A stretch of 25,897 nt of DNA. Origin: Bacteroidota bacterium (GTDB taxonomy: Bacteria > Bacteroidota > Bacteroidia > Chitinophagales > Chitinophagaceae). Positions 1 to 7,151 of this stretch are shown here, in pieces. Numbering within the stretch: the stretch's first letter is position 1; each line of letters begins with the position of its first letter. The DNA lies in assembly GCA_028877045.1 (NCBI GenBank), contig JAGWPQ010000332.1:1-25897 (forward strand), given 5' to 3'. A program made the translations under genes and the position numbers. The notes under the pieces are model-generated. The model saw only the letters and a program-made list of their open reading frames with translations, was not told where the DNA came from and ran no database searches.

Positions 1-62
1 GATTTAGTTTTTCTTTTTTTAGATTTTAGTTTTTATGAATTCACCCCCGCCTAAATGACAAA

Positions 63-198
63 GTCGGGCAGGCTTCGAGAACAGGGTAGCAGTTCGTTAA
101 TTAAATGAAATAAAGTATTTGTCATGCTGAGGCACTCGAAGCATGCTGGACGAAAATCAGTTTTATTGAAATCTACCTTCAAGAGCTTCAGAGTGACA
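63..198. repeat. REP-like intergenic inverted repeat
   Basis: Two nested imperfect inverted repeats lie in this gene-free stretch. Bases 63-79 and 135-151 are inverted copies sharing the pattern CTCGAAGCnTGCnnGAC (14 of 17 positions). Bases 120-133 and 185-198 are inverted at 11 of 14 positions (TGTCATGCTGAGGC against the complement of GCTTCAGAGTGACA). The core resembles the dispersed intergenic palindromes, with a GTCATGCTGAG...TCGAAGCATG theme, that I recall from Chitinophagaceae genomes. That family assignment is from memory. The rest of bases 1-232 shows no gene. Confidence 0.5.
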
Positions 199-232
199 GT
201 AAAAATCAGTTAATCAAATTAAATTAAAAACA

Positions 233-460
233 ATGAACATCATACAACGAATACAATCACCCACACCAACATTCTTTAAAAAACTAAGAAACATTGGTTT
301 GGTATTAGCAGCCATCAGCACAGCTATTGTAACAGCACCTGTGGCGCTGCCGGCTATAGCAACAACGATTGCAGGGTATGCAGCAGTGGGAGGAACTTTA
401 ATAGGAGCGGTAAGTCAATTAACAACATCAAACAACGGAAAAGGAGGATCGGATGGATAA
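233..460 (+). CDS. Small hydrophobic membrane protein, holin-like (unrecognised)
   Basis: A 75-residue protein that I cannot assign to a named family. A basic, amphipathic N-terminus (residues 1-20, KKLRN at 16-20) precedes a long Ala/Gly/Val/Ile-rich hydrophobic stretch at about residues 21-63 that could form one or two membrane helices, then a polar Gly/Ser/Asn tail. The next small membrane gene overlaps it by 8 bases, which suggests a translationally coupled pair. Size, hydrophobicity and pairing recall phage holin or holin-like proteins, but no phage gene is adjacent. The function is unknown. Base use is similar to the neighbours. Confidence 0.6.
   Translation: MNIIQRIQSPTPTFFKKLRNIGLVLAAISTAIVTAPVALPAIATTIAGYAAVGGTLIGAVSQLTTSNNGKGGSDG
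441..447 (+). promoter_or_regulatory. Strong Shine-Dalgarno sequence inside the upstream gene
   Basis: AAGGAGG lies 5 bases before the ATG at 453, within the coding sequence of the preceding small gene. Such a perfect anti-16S match stands out because most genes in this window lack one, as is usual in Bacteroidota. It supports real translation of the very short second gene. Confidence 0.55.
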
Positions 461-623
461 CGGAACAAAAGCGGGAACAGCAGGTGGTACATTATTGACG
501 ATCGTAATAAACATTAAAAGTGAAGACGTATTGAAAACAATGGTGCTTGCCGCCATAGGTGCGGTAATAAGTTTTGCTGTATCCTTATTATTAAAGTTGT
601 TTTTGAAACGATGGAAGCAATGA
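453..623 (+). CDS. 56-residue single-helix membrane protein (unrecognised)
   Basis: A short reading frame that starts at ATG 453 inside the 3' end of the previous gene and ends at TGA 621-623. The protein begins MDNGTKAGTAGG, contains a hydrophobic helix at about residues 30-50 and ends in a basic tail (LKRWKQ). One membrane segment followed by positive charge suggests a C-terminus in the cytoplasm. The good ribosome binding site, the 8-base overlap and the terminator hairpin just downstream support a real two-gene operon. Partner proteins of phage holins look similar, but no family is recognised. Confidence 0.55.
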   Translation: MDNGTKAGTAGGTLLTIVINIKSEDVLKTMVLAAIGAVISFAVSLLLKLFLKRWKQ

Positions 624-625
624 GG

Positions 626-649
626 AAAGCCCTGCTGATGCGGGGCTTT
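626..649 (+). terminator. Hairpin terminator after the small membrane gene pair
   Basis: AAAGCCC (626-632) pairs perfectly with GGGCTTT (643-649). With one G-T wobble the stem extends to 10 bp around a TGAT loop. It starts 3 bases after the stop codon. The U-tract is only three bases long, so it may be a weak or Rho-assisted terminator. Bases 650-839 show no further gene. Confidence 0.55.
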
Positions 650-839
650 ACCGGTAAGTTGTTTAAATTCTATTTTGTTGCAAGGGAGACAAGAATTGTT
701 AAGTTAAAGATTGATAACCCTGACCTTGCGAATTGTGATATATAAAACCTTTTTTTAAAAGTTGCTTTGCTGTCATCACTTTTCGATTGCAGGATTCTTT
801 CAAAATGAAAAGAAGAATGGAGAAATCAGAAATGAGCTT

Positions 840-1709
840 TTAAGTTTGTAAATACGATTTACGGTAATCAAGCGGGTTCTTTTTTGTTTTCTTTTTAAAA
901 TACCTGTTGAAATTAGAGAAATTATTAAACCCGCTTTCAAAGCATATTCTGCTGATGGGTTTATCTGTTTCAATTAAAAGTTTGCAGGCATGATTAATTT
1001 TTACTTCCAGTAAAAAATCGGAGAATGTTTTTTTTGTTCTTGTTTTAAAATACCTGCAAAAAGATTCGGGGCTCATGTGTACAAGAGAAGATACTTCTTT
1101 CAAACTGATCTTTTTAGAAAAGTGTTTCATGATGTATTGAAGAATGATATTCATTCTTTCAGATTCGTTTTGTTTGAAACTTAGTTCAAAATCTTTTGAT
1201 GAAACAGGTTTTAAATCTTTGGATACAGAAAGCGTATAAATAATTTCGAGTAATAAAATAATTCTTGCAGTATCGGTTGCATGTAAGAGTTGCTGCATCT
1301 TATCGCGAACCTCAGCTTTTGTTTTCTTTACGATCTTTAATCCATGTTTTGCTTTTTCGAAAAGGGTGTTGATATGTTTGTTTTCGGGCAGTTGTAAAAA
1401 CGCGGTACCAAAAACTTCAGGTAAAAAGTGAATGACGATGGACTCTGCCTTTAGCCGGGAATTGCTTCTGAAATATTTTTCATCGCATCTCCATAAATGC
1501 GGCAAACCTGAGCCGACCAGTATCATATCGCCCGGCTTAAAATGCTGCACGCTGTTGCCTATAAATTCTGTTCCTGTGCCGTTATGGATACTGACCAATT
1601 CGATTTCGGGATGAAAATGCCACTCATTAAAAAAATAAGGTACCGAATCGAGCCTTGCCCCAAAGGACTGCTGCGGTGTTAATGAAATCTTGAGTAGCTT
1701 GGGTTTCAT
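840..1709 (-). CDS. AraC-family transcriptional regulator, putative activator of the fucose/lactate operon
   Basis: A 289-residue protein of usual AraC length. The N-terminal half (about residues 10-100) is a cupin-like sensing domain, with FHPEIELVSIHNGTG and the FKPGDMILVGSGLPHLW stretch typical of sugar-responsive AraC proteins. The C-terminal ~100 residues contain the two helix-turn-helix units: ISLKEVSSLVHMSPESFCRY and then RICFESGFNNFSNFNRYFKK, followed by the expected KKNPLDYRK ending. It is divergently transcribed from lutA across 167 bp that contains a repeat pair suited to an AraC dimer. By position it probably senses L-fucose or a pathway intermediate; the ligand is inferred, not seen. 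Confidence 0.9.
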   Translation of the reverse strand: MKPKLLKISLTPQQSFGARLDSVPYFFNEWHFHPEIELVSIHNGTGTEFIGNSVQHFKPGDMILVGSGLPHLWRCDEKYFRSNSRLKAESIVIHFLPEVFGTAFLQLPENKHINTLFEKAKHGLKIVKKTKAEVRDKMQQLLHATDTARIILLLEIIYTLSVSKDLKPVSSKDFELSFKQNESERMNIILQYIMKHFSKKISLKEVSSLVHMSPESFCRYFKTRTKKTFSDFLLEVKINHACKLLIETDKPISRICFESGFNNFSNFNRYFKKKTKKNPLDYRKSYLQT

Positions 1710-1766
1710 GACAAAATGATACTAAAATAACTTTTAGATGGTGAAATTAATTTAAAAAAGATAAAA

Positions 1767-1798
1767 TAGTATCAAAAGATGATAAAACTGTTTCAAAA
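1767..1798 (+). promoter_or_regulatory. Probable AraC operator: two direct repeats 21 bp apart
   Basis: TAGTATCAAAA (1767-1777) and CTGTTTCAAAA (1788-1798) are direct repeats sharing GTnTCAAAA with a 21-bp period, the spacing used by AraC-family dimers. The second repeat sits just upstream of the -7 element at 1817, where an activator would touch RNA polymerase. A third half-site, GATACTA (1718-1724), is an inverted copy of 1767-1773 next to the araC start and could serve autoregulation. Confidence 0.5.
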
Positions 1799-1816
1799 CT
1801 TAATGGATATTGCTTT

Positions 1817-1824
1817 TACTTTTG
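1817..1824 (+). promoter_or_regulatory. Bacteroidota-type -7 promoter element of the lut/fucose operon
   Basis: TACTTTTG matches the TAnnTTTG consensus exactly, 52 bases before the lutA ATG. No good TTTG -33 element sits at the usual spacing, which fits a promoter that needs the AraC-type activator. Confidence 0.55.
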
Positions 1825-1876
1825 AAACCGACAATTAAATTGTTTTACTTCTATAGATGCCATAAACAAAGTACAC

Positions 1877-2611
1877 ATGACGGTTGGCTTATTTATACCT
1901 TGCTATATCGATCAGTTTTATCCCCAAGTGGGTATTGCTTCGTTAGAGCTGCTTGAAAAGTTAGGCTGCCGGGTTGTATTTCCAACTAAACAAACCTGTT
2001 GCGGCCAACCGATGGCTAATTCCGGTTTCGATCATTTGTCTGAAGGATGCAATAAAAATTTTGTAAATAATTTCGAGGGAATTGAATACATCGTTTGCCC
2101 TTCGGGAAGTTGCACATTGCATATAAAAGAACATCTTCATTATAAAGAAAAAGAACAGGAAGCAGAGCGCATAAGAAACAATGTTTATGAGCTTTCCGAA
2201 TTTTTAGTAGATGTGTTGCAGGTAAAAAATGTACAGGCAAAATTTCCATATAAAGTCGGATTTCATTCAAGCTGTCACGGACAAAGAGGCTTGCACCTTT
2301 CTTCCATGAGTGAAACGATGCAGCCGGCGTTTTCGAAGCCGGAGTTTTTGTTGAACATGGTTGATGGAATAGAGATTTCTCATACCGAAAGAGTTGATGA
2401 ATGTTGTGGTTTTGGCGGAACCTTTTCTGTGTTTGAAGAGGCTGTATCGGCGAGGATGGGGAAAGACAGGGTTGCAGCACATCAAAAAAACAATGTAAGT
2501 TATATAACAGGTGTTGATATGAGCTGCTTGATGCATTTGGAAGGAATATTGAAGAGGCAGAGAAGCGATATTAAAGTAATGCATTTTGCGGAAATACTTA
2601 ATCATGGGTAA
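1877..2611 (+). CDS. lutA: L-lactate utilization Fe-S oxidoreductase LutA
   Basis: At 244 residues it matches the LutA/YkgE family, which works with LutB and LutC to oxidise L-lactate to pyruvate in the cytoplasm. It carries two cysteine-rich CCG domains: C9 with CCGQP at 41-45 and C74/C79, then C133 (SSCHGQRG) with CCGFGG at 176-181. These cysteines are the cluster ligands of the family. It is the first gene of the long + strand run. Position upstream of a fucose pathway whose last step should release L-lactate explains its presence. A strong hairpin follows it, so expression relative to lutBC may be tuned. Confidence 0.93.
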   Translation: MTVGLFIPCYIDQFYPQVGIASLELLEKLGCRVVFPTKQTCCGQPMANSGFDHLSEGCNKNFVNNFEGIEYIVCPSGSCTLHIKEHLHYKEKEQEAERIRNNVYELSEFLVDVLQVKNVQAKFPYKVGFHSSCHGQRGLHLSSMSETMQPAFSKPEFLLNMVDGIEISHTERVDECCGFGGTFSVFEEAVSARMGKDRVAAHQKNNVSYITGVDMSCLMHLEGILKRQRSDIKVMHFAEILNHG

Positions 2612-2647
2612 TTATCGTGGTTTTATAAGCAACCGTTAGTGTTAAAA

Positions 2648-2673
2648 AAAAGGGCAATTTCTATTGCCCTTTT
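2648..2673 (+). terminator. Strong hairpin between lutA and lutB
   Basis: AAAAGGGCAAT (2648-2658) and ATTGCCCTTTT (2663-2673) form a perfect 11-bp stem with a TTCT loop and a T-rich 3' arm. This is a textbook intrinsic terminator shape, yet the downstream genes continue the same pathway. It may be a partial terminator, an attenuator or a 3'-end stabiliser for the lutA transcript. Confidence 0.7.
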
Positions 2674-2696
2674 CTTAAAAAAGAATGAAGGACTGA

Positions 2697-4088
2697 TTGA
2701 AAATTGCAGATATGAAAGAAGCCATTATAAATCATGCACAAAGTGCAAAACAATTCAACACGGATGAAGCCCGTGTTAATTGGCATGATGAAACATTATG
2801 GATGGTGAGGTCGAAAAGAGATAAAGCAGCGAAGAGTGTTGAAGAGTGGGAAACATTACGCTCATTGGCATCTTCAGTTAAAGAACATACTTTATCGAAC
2901 TTGAATGAATATTTAATTGAGTTTGAAAAACAGGCAAACAAAAACGGCGTAAAAGTTTATTGGGCAGCAGATGCAAAAGAACACAACGAAATTGTTTTGA
3001 AAATCATTAATGAAGAAAAGATTTCGAAAGTTGTTAAGAGCAAAAGCATGCTCACCGAAGAATGCCATCTTAATAAATATCTTGAACAAAACGGAATAGA
3101 AGTAGTTGATACAGATTTGGGAGAACGCATTGTTCAGTTCAGAAAAGAAATACCGAGTCATATTGTACTTCCTGCAATTCATTTAAAAAAATCGGATGTA
3201 AGTGAAACGTTTAATCAATATTTAGGCACAGAAAAAAATAATACAGACCCGCAATATTTAACATCGGCGGCAAGGGTTCATTTAAGAGAAAAATTTCTTT
3301 CGTCTGAAGTTGCAATAACAGGTGTCAATTTTGCCATTGCAGAAACAGGTGCTGTTGTAGTTTGTACCAACGAAGGCAATGCCGATATGGGCGTTCATGC
3401 AGCCCGTGTACATATTGCATCTATGGGCATTGAAAAAATTATTCCCAAAGCAAATCATCTTGGAATTTTTTTACGTTTGCTGGCCCGCAGTGCAACGGGG
3501 CAACCTATAACAACTTATTCAAGTCATTATCACCGGGCCCGCGAAGGTGCCTCGATGCATATTGTAATTGTAGATAATGGTCGCAGCCGGCAATTGGCAA
3601 ACGAAAACTTCAGGAATTCTTTGAAGTGTATCAGGTGCGGTGCATGTTTCAATACTTGTCCGGTTTACAGAAGAAGCAGCGGCCACAGTTATCATAATGC
3701 CATCGCAGGGCCAATAGGATCGGTGCTTGCACCCAATATGGATAAGCAAAAAAATTATGATCTTCCTTTCGCATCTACTTTATGCGGTTCCTGCACAAAT
3801 GTTTGCCCGGTTAAAATTAACCTGCACGAGCAGTTATGGAAATGGCGGCAATTATTAACAGAGGAAGGATATGTATCGGTCGGCAAAAAAATGATGATGA
3901 AAATAATGGCATTTGTTTTATCATATCCATTATTGTATCAGATTGCAGGTAAGTCGGCACGTTTTGCATTAACTTATTTTCCTTTCATGCTGAAAATCAA
4001 AAAAATAAATCCGTGGTATGTTAACCGCGAAATGCCGCAGGCACCAAAACAAAGTTTTACATCATGGTATATTCAACATAAAAAATGA
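2697..4088 (+). CDS. lutB: L-lactate utilization protein LutB (LUD domain plus ferredoxin-like domain)
   Basis: A 463-residue protein with the LutB/YkgF layout. A LUD domain (about residues 30-300, containing ITGVNFAIAETGAVV at 208-222) is followed by two 4Fe-4S motifs: C311-x2-C314-x2-C317-x3-C321-P, then C363-x2-C366-x3-C370-P. It passes electrons from L-lactate oxidation together with LutA and LutC. The frame opens with TTG at 2697; an ATG at 2712 in the same frame (MKEAIINHAQ) is an equally plausible start, since TTG starts are uncommon and neither has a Shine-Dalgarno sequence. An upstream ATG at 2685 is blocked by TGA at 2694. Its stop overlaps the lutC start by 4 bases (ATGA), indicating coupling. 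Confidence 0.93.
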   Translation: MKIADMKEAIINHAQSAKQFNTDEARVNWHDETLWMVRSKRDKAAKSVEEWETLRSLASSVKEHTLSNLNEYLIEFEKQANKNGVKVYWAADAKEHNEIVLKIINEEKISKVVKSKSMLTEECHLNKYLEQNGIEVVDTDLGERIVQFRKEIPSHIVLPAIHLKKSDVSETFNQYLGTEKNNTDPQYLTSAARVHLREKFLSSEVAITGVNFAIAETGAVVVCTNEGNADMGVHAARVHIASMGIEKIIPKANHLGIFLRLLARSATGQPITTYSSHYHRAREGASMHIVIVDNGRSRQLANENFRNSLKCIRCGACFNTCPVYRRSSGHSYHNAIAGPIGSVLAPNMDKQKNYDLPFASTLCGSCTNVCPVKINLHEQLWKWRQLLTEEGYVSVGKKMMMKIMAFVLSYPLLYQIAGKSARFALTYFPFMLKIKKINPWYVNREMPQAPKQSFTSWYIQHKK

Positions 4089-4669
4089 ACAGCAGGCAAA
4101 AAATATTAGACAATATCGAAAAAAATAAACCGGCATTTGTTTCATTGCCCGATACAAAAAATCTTTTTGCAACGGGTAATGAAAATGTTGTAAAAAAATT
4201 TTCAGAAGTGCTGGAAAGTATTTCTTCAACAGTAAAAAAAGTAAATGGCTGGCAGGATATCCCGGATGAAATATCAGGTTTAAAAAATAATGGTAATTAT
4301 GTTTTAAATGCTGTGGAAGAAATAAATAATGACCGGGAAATCATCATCAATAAAACAAAAGACGAATTAGAGAAATCGGATTATGTATTTATAAAAGGAG
4401 AAATTGCTGTGGCAGAAAATGGCGCTGTTTGGGTAACTGAGAAAAATGCCGCAAACAGGCTGCTGCCCTTTATTTGCAGACATTTATGTTTGATTATTGA
4501 TTCGAAAAACATTGTTCATAATATGCACGATGCGTACGAAAAAATTAAAATCGATGAAACCGGTTTTGGTGTATTTATTTCTGGTCCGTCAAAAACTGCC
4601 GACATTGAACAATCGCTTGTAATTGGCGCACATGGGGCATTGGATTTAACTGTTTATATTATTCAATAA
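4085..4669 (+). CDS. lutC: L-lactate utilization protein LutC (LUD domain)
   Basis: A 194-residue single LUD domain protein, the usual size for Bacteroidota LutC. Conserved features include FIKGEIAVAENGAVWVT (about residues 102-118), similar to the matching segment in LutB, and the ending FGVFISGPSKTADIEQSLVIGAHGALDL, close to the family signature SGPSxTADIE...GxHG. It starts inside the lutB stop codon (ATGA) and is followed 8 bases later by the dehydratase gene, so it belongs to the same transcript. Role: third subunit of the L-lactate-oxidising complex. Confidence 0.9.
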   Translation: MNSRQKILDNIEKNKPAFVSLPDTKNLFATGNENVVKKFSEVLESISSTVKKVNGWQDIPDEISGLKNNGNYVLNAVEEINNDREIIINKTKDELEKSDYVFIKGEIAVAENGAVWVTEKNAANRLLPFICRHLCLIIDSKNIVHNMHDAYEKIKIDETGFGVFISGPSKTADIEQSLVIGAHGALDLTVYIIQ

Positions 4670-4677
4670 ATTTTACG

Positions 4678-6336
4678 ATGAGCGGACTTCAAAAAAATAA
4701 AGTAATTAAAATTCATCCTTCCGATAATGTATTGGTTGCATTAACCGATCTTATAAAAGGCGAAACAATTTTGTATAACAACGAAACATTCATCGTTCAA
4801 AATAATATCCCTGCGAAACATAAATTCTTTACGGTACACTTAAAAAAAGGTGCCGAAGTTTTTATGTATGGTGTACTGGTTGGTAAACTGCAGTGCGATG
4901 TGGCAAAAGGCGAATTGATGACAACAGAAAATACCAAACACGCAGCGCAGGAATATGCATACCGAAAAACAAATTATAAATGGGTTGCCCCCGATGTTTC
5001 GAAATTTGCAAATAAAACTTTTAACGGCTATTACAGAAAAGATGGAAAAGTGGGCACTGCCAATTATTGGTTATTTGTGCCAACAGTTTTTTGCGAAAAC
5101 AGAAACCTTGATGTTATAAAAGAAGCATTGCATCAGGCATTGGGTTATGCTGTTACAGATAAGTATAAACTATACGCAACACATTTGGTTGAAGCATACA
5201 AAGAAGGGAAAGAAATTGCAGGCGAAGATTTGCTTGATATTTCTCTCTCAAAAAAATCAAATGACAGGTTATTTAAAAATATTGATGGCATAAAATTTCT
5301 CAATCACAGTGGTGGTTGCGGCGGCACCAGGCAAGATGCAGCAACGTTGAGTAAATTGCTGGCAGCGTATGCCGATCATCCCAATGTTGCAGGTGTAACG
5401 GTTTTAAGTTTAGGTTGTCAGCATTTGCAGGTGGATGATTTTTTAAAAGATGTGAAAGAAAGAAATCCTTCTTTCGATAAACCTGTTCTAATTTTTGAAC
5501 AACAGGAATTATTGAGTGAAGAAATATTGATTCAGCAAGCCATCCAACAAACATTTATTCATTTAATTGAAGTAAATAAAGCGGAGCGCAAACCGGCAAC
5601 ATTGGATAAGTTATGTATTGGCGTAAAATGCGGTGGCAGCGATGGTTTCAGCGGAATATCGGCTAACCCGGCAGTAGGTTATTGTGCCGATCTGGTTGTT
5701 GCATTGGGAGGTAAAATTTTGTTGGCGGAATTTCCTGAATTATGTGGTGCCGAGCAGGAATTGATTGACAGATGTGTGAGTGAAGATGCCGCAAGTAAAT
5801 TTATTCATTTAATGAAAACTTATGATGCACAGGCACATTCAGTTGGCTCGGGTTTTCAAATGAACCCGTCACCGGGAAATATAAAAGACGGGTTAATAAC
5901 TGATGCCATTAAAAGTATTGGTGCCTGCAAAAAAGGTGGTTCGGCTCCCGTAACGGATGTGCTCGATTATACAGAGCCTGCCGTTAAACCCGGATTGAAT
6001 TTAGTTTGTACGCCGGGAAATGATGTTGAAGCAACAACAGGAAAAGCGGCAAGTGGTGCAACACTTATTTTATTCACAACAGGTCTGGGAACACCAACAG
6101 GCAACCCTGTTTGCCCGGTTATTAAAATTGCTACCAATAATAAATTGGCAAAAAAAATGAGTGATATAATTGATATTAATACAGGTGCCATTATTGACGG
6201 AACAAAAACAATTGAGGAAATGGGTATTGAAATATTAGACTATTGCATTAAAGCAGCAAGCGGCGAAATTGTTCCTAAAGCAGTATTATTAAACCAGGAT
6301 GATTTTATTCCGTGGAAACGCGGTGTTTCTCTTTAA
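4678..6336 (+). CDS. UxaA/altronate dehydratase-family protein, probable L-fuconate dehydratase
   Basis: At 552 residues it has an N-terminal SAF domain (about 10-85) and a long C-terminal D-galactarate/altronate dehydratase domain, all in one chain. Visible motifs include KVGTANYWLFVPTVFC (124-139), NHSGGCGGTRQD (209-220), LSLGCQ, and GVKCGGSDGFSGISANPAVG with its Cys and Gly-rich turn. The family removes water from sugar acids such as altronate and galactarate. Here the neighbours are all L-fucose pathway genes, and no enolase-type fuconate dehydratase is present, so the likely substrate is L-fuconate, giving 2-keto-3-deoxy-L-fuconate. From memory, the Campylobacter jejuni fucose locus likewise carries UxaA-type genes. 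Substrate assignment is inference; family assignment is firm. Confidence 0.85.
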   Translation: MSGLQKNKVIKIHPSDNVLVALTDLIKGETILYNNETFIVQNNIPAKHKFFTVHLKKGAEVFMYGVLVGKLQCDVAKGELMTTENTKHAAQEYAYRKTNYKWVAPDVSKFANKTFNGYYRKDGKVGTANYWLFVPTVFCENRNLDVIKEALHQALGYAVTDKYKLYATHLVEAYKEGKEIAGEDLLDISLSKKSNDRLFKNIDGIKFLNHSGGCGGTRQDAATLSKLLAAYADHPNVAGVTVLSLGCQHLQVDDFLKDVKERNPSFDKPVLIFEQQELLSEEILIQQAIQQTFIHLIEVNKAERKPATLDKLCIGVKCGGSDGFSGISANPAVGYCADLVVALGGKILLAEFPELCGAEQELIDRCVSEDAASKFIHLMKTYDAQAHSVGSGFQMNPSPGNIKDGLITDAIKSIGACKKGGSAPVTDVLDYTEPAVKPGLNLVCTPGNDVEATTGKAASGATLILFTTGLGTPTGNPVCPVIKIATNNKLAKKMSDIIDINTGAIIDGTKTIEEMGIEILDYCIKAASGEIVPKAVLLNQDDFIPWKRGVSL

Positions 6337-6368
6337 AAAATATTTTTAAATCTTTAAAACAGAAAAAT

Positions 6369-7133
6369 ATGTTTCAGTTAAACAAAAAAATTGCAGTGGT
6401 AACAGGCGGTGGAAGCGGCATTGGCAGGGCTGTTGCACATGCATTGTCGAAACAAGGTGCATTGGTTTATATTGTTGATTTAAATATTGCTGATGCAGAG
6501 AAAGTTGTGAATGAAATAAAAAATGATGCCGGTAATGCTGTTGCAAAAAATTGCGATGTAAGTAACCAGCAACAGGTAAAAGAAGTTTTTGATCAAATTG
6601 GCAAACACGATATTTTGGTTAACAGTGCAGGTGTTTCGCACATTGGTAAAGCCGATAATACTTCTGCCGAAGATTTCGACAGGGTAATAAATGTTAACGT
6701 AAAAGGAGTGTATAATTGTTTGCATGTGTCTGTTCCGTTATTAAAAATAAATGGCGGAGGTGTTATCATCAATTTATGTTCAATTGCAGCACATGTTGGA
6801 TTGAATGACCGCTTTGCTTATTCAATGAGTAAAGGTGCCGTTTATGCAATGACATTAAGTGTTGCGAAAGATTATATAAACGATAATATCCGTTGCAATT
6901 GCATTTCGCCGGCACGTGTGCATACGCCTTTTGTGGATGGATTTTTAGCTAAAAATTATCCCGGCAAGGAGGCCGAAATGTTTGAAAAATTATCTAAGTC
7001 GCAACCTATCGGAAGGATGGCAAAGCCTGCTGAAATTGCATCATTGATTGTGTTTCTTTCTTCCGATGAAGCGTCATTCATTACCGGCACCGATTATCCT
7101 ATTGACGGTGGTTTTATAACACTGAATAATTAA
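6369..7133 (+). CDS. SDR oxidoreductase, probable 2-keto-3-deoxy-L-fuconate 4-dehydrogenase
   Basis: A 254-residue classical short-chain dehydrogenase. It shows TGGGSGIG (12-19), D37 at the end of the second strand (suggesting NAD rather than NADP), NSAG (85-88), S138, and Y151-xxx-K155, with the DGG near the C-terminus. The start at ATG 6369 is preferred to the upstream in-frame ATG at 6312, which would overlap the dehydratase gene and add a tail before the Rossmann fold. Between the dehydratase and the FAH hydrolase genes, the fitting role is oxidation of C4 of 2-keto-3-deoxy-L-fuconate to 2,4-diketo-3-deoxy-L-fuconate, as in the Xanthomonas-type pathway. Confidence 0.85.
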   Translation: MFQLNKKIAVVTGGGSGIGRAVAHALSKQGALVYIVDLNIADAEKVVNEIKNDAGNAVAKNCDVSNQQQVKEVFDQIGKHDILVNSAGVSHIGKADNTSAEDFDRVINVNVKGVYNCLHVSVPLLKINGGGVIINLCSIAAHVGLNDRFAYSMSKGAVYAMTLSVAKDYINDNIRCNCISPARVHTPFVDGFLAKNYPGKEAEMFEKLSKSQPIGRMAKPAEIASLIVFLSSDEASFITGTDYPIDGGFITLNN

Positions 7134-7151
7134 CCATAAAAAAATAGTCAC

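Noticed and set aside
2016..2605. Long antisense frames across lutA
   Set aside because: They are the complement of a clearly coding gene with no recognisable protein features or start signals.
6312..6368. Upstream in-frame ATG for the first SDR gene
   Set aside because: It overlaps the end of the dehydratase gene and adds 19 residues before the Rossmann fold with no family resemblance; ATG 6369 gives a normal SDR N-terminus.
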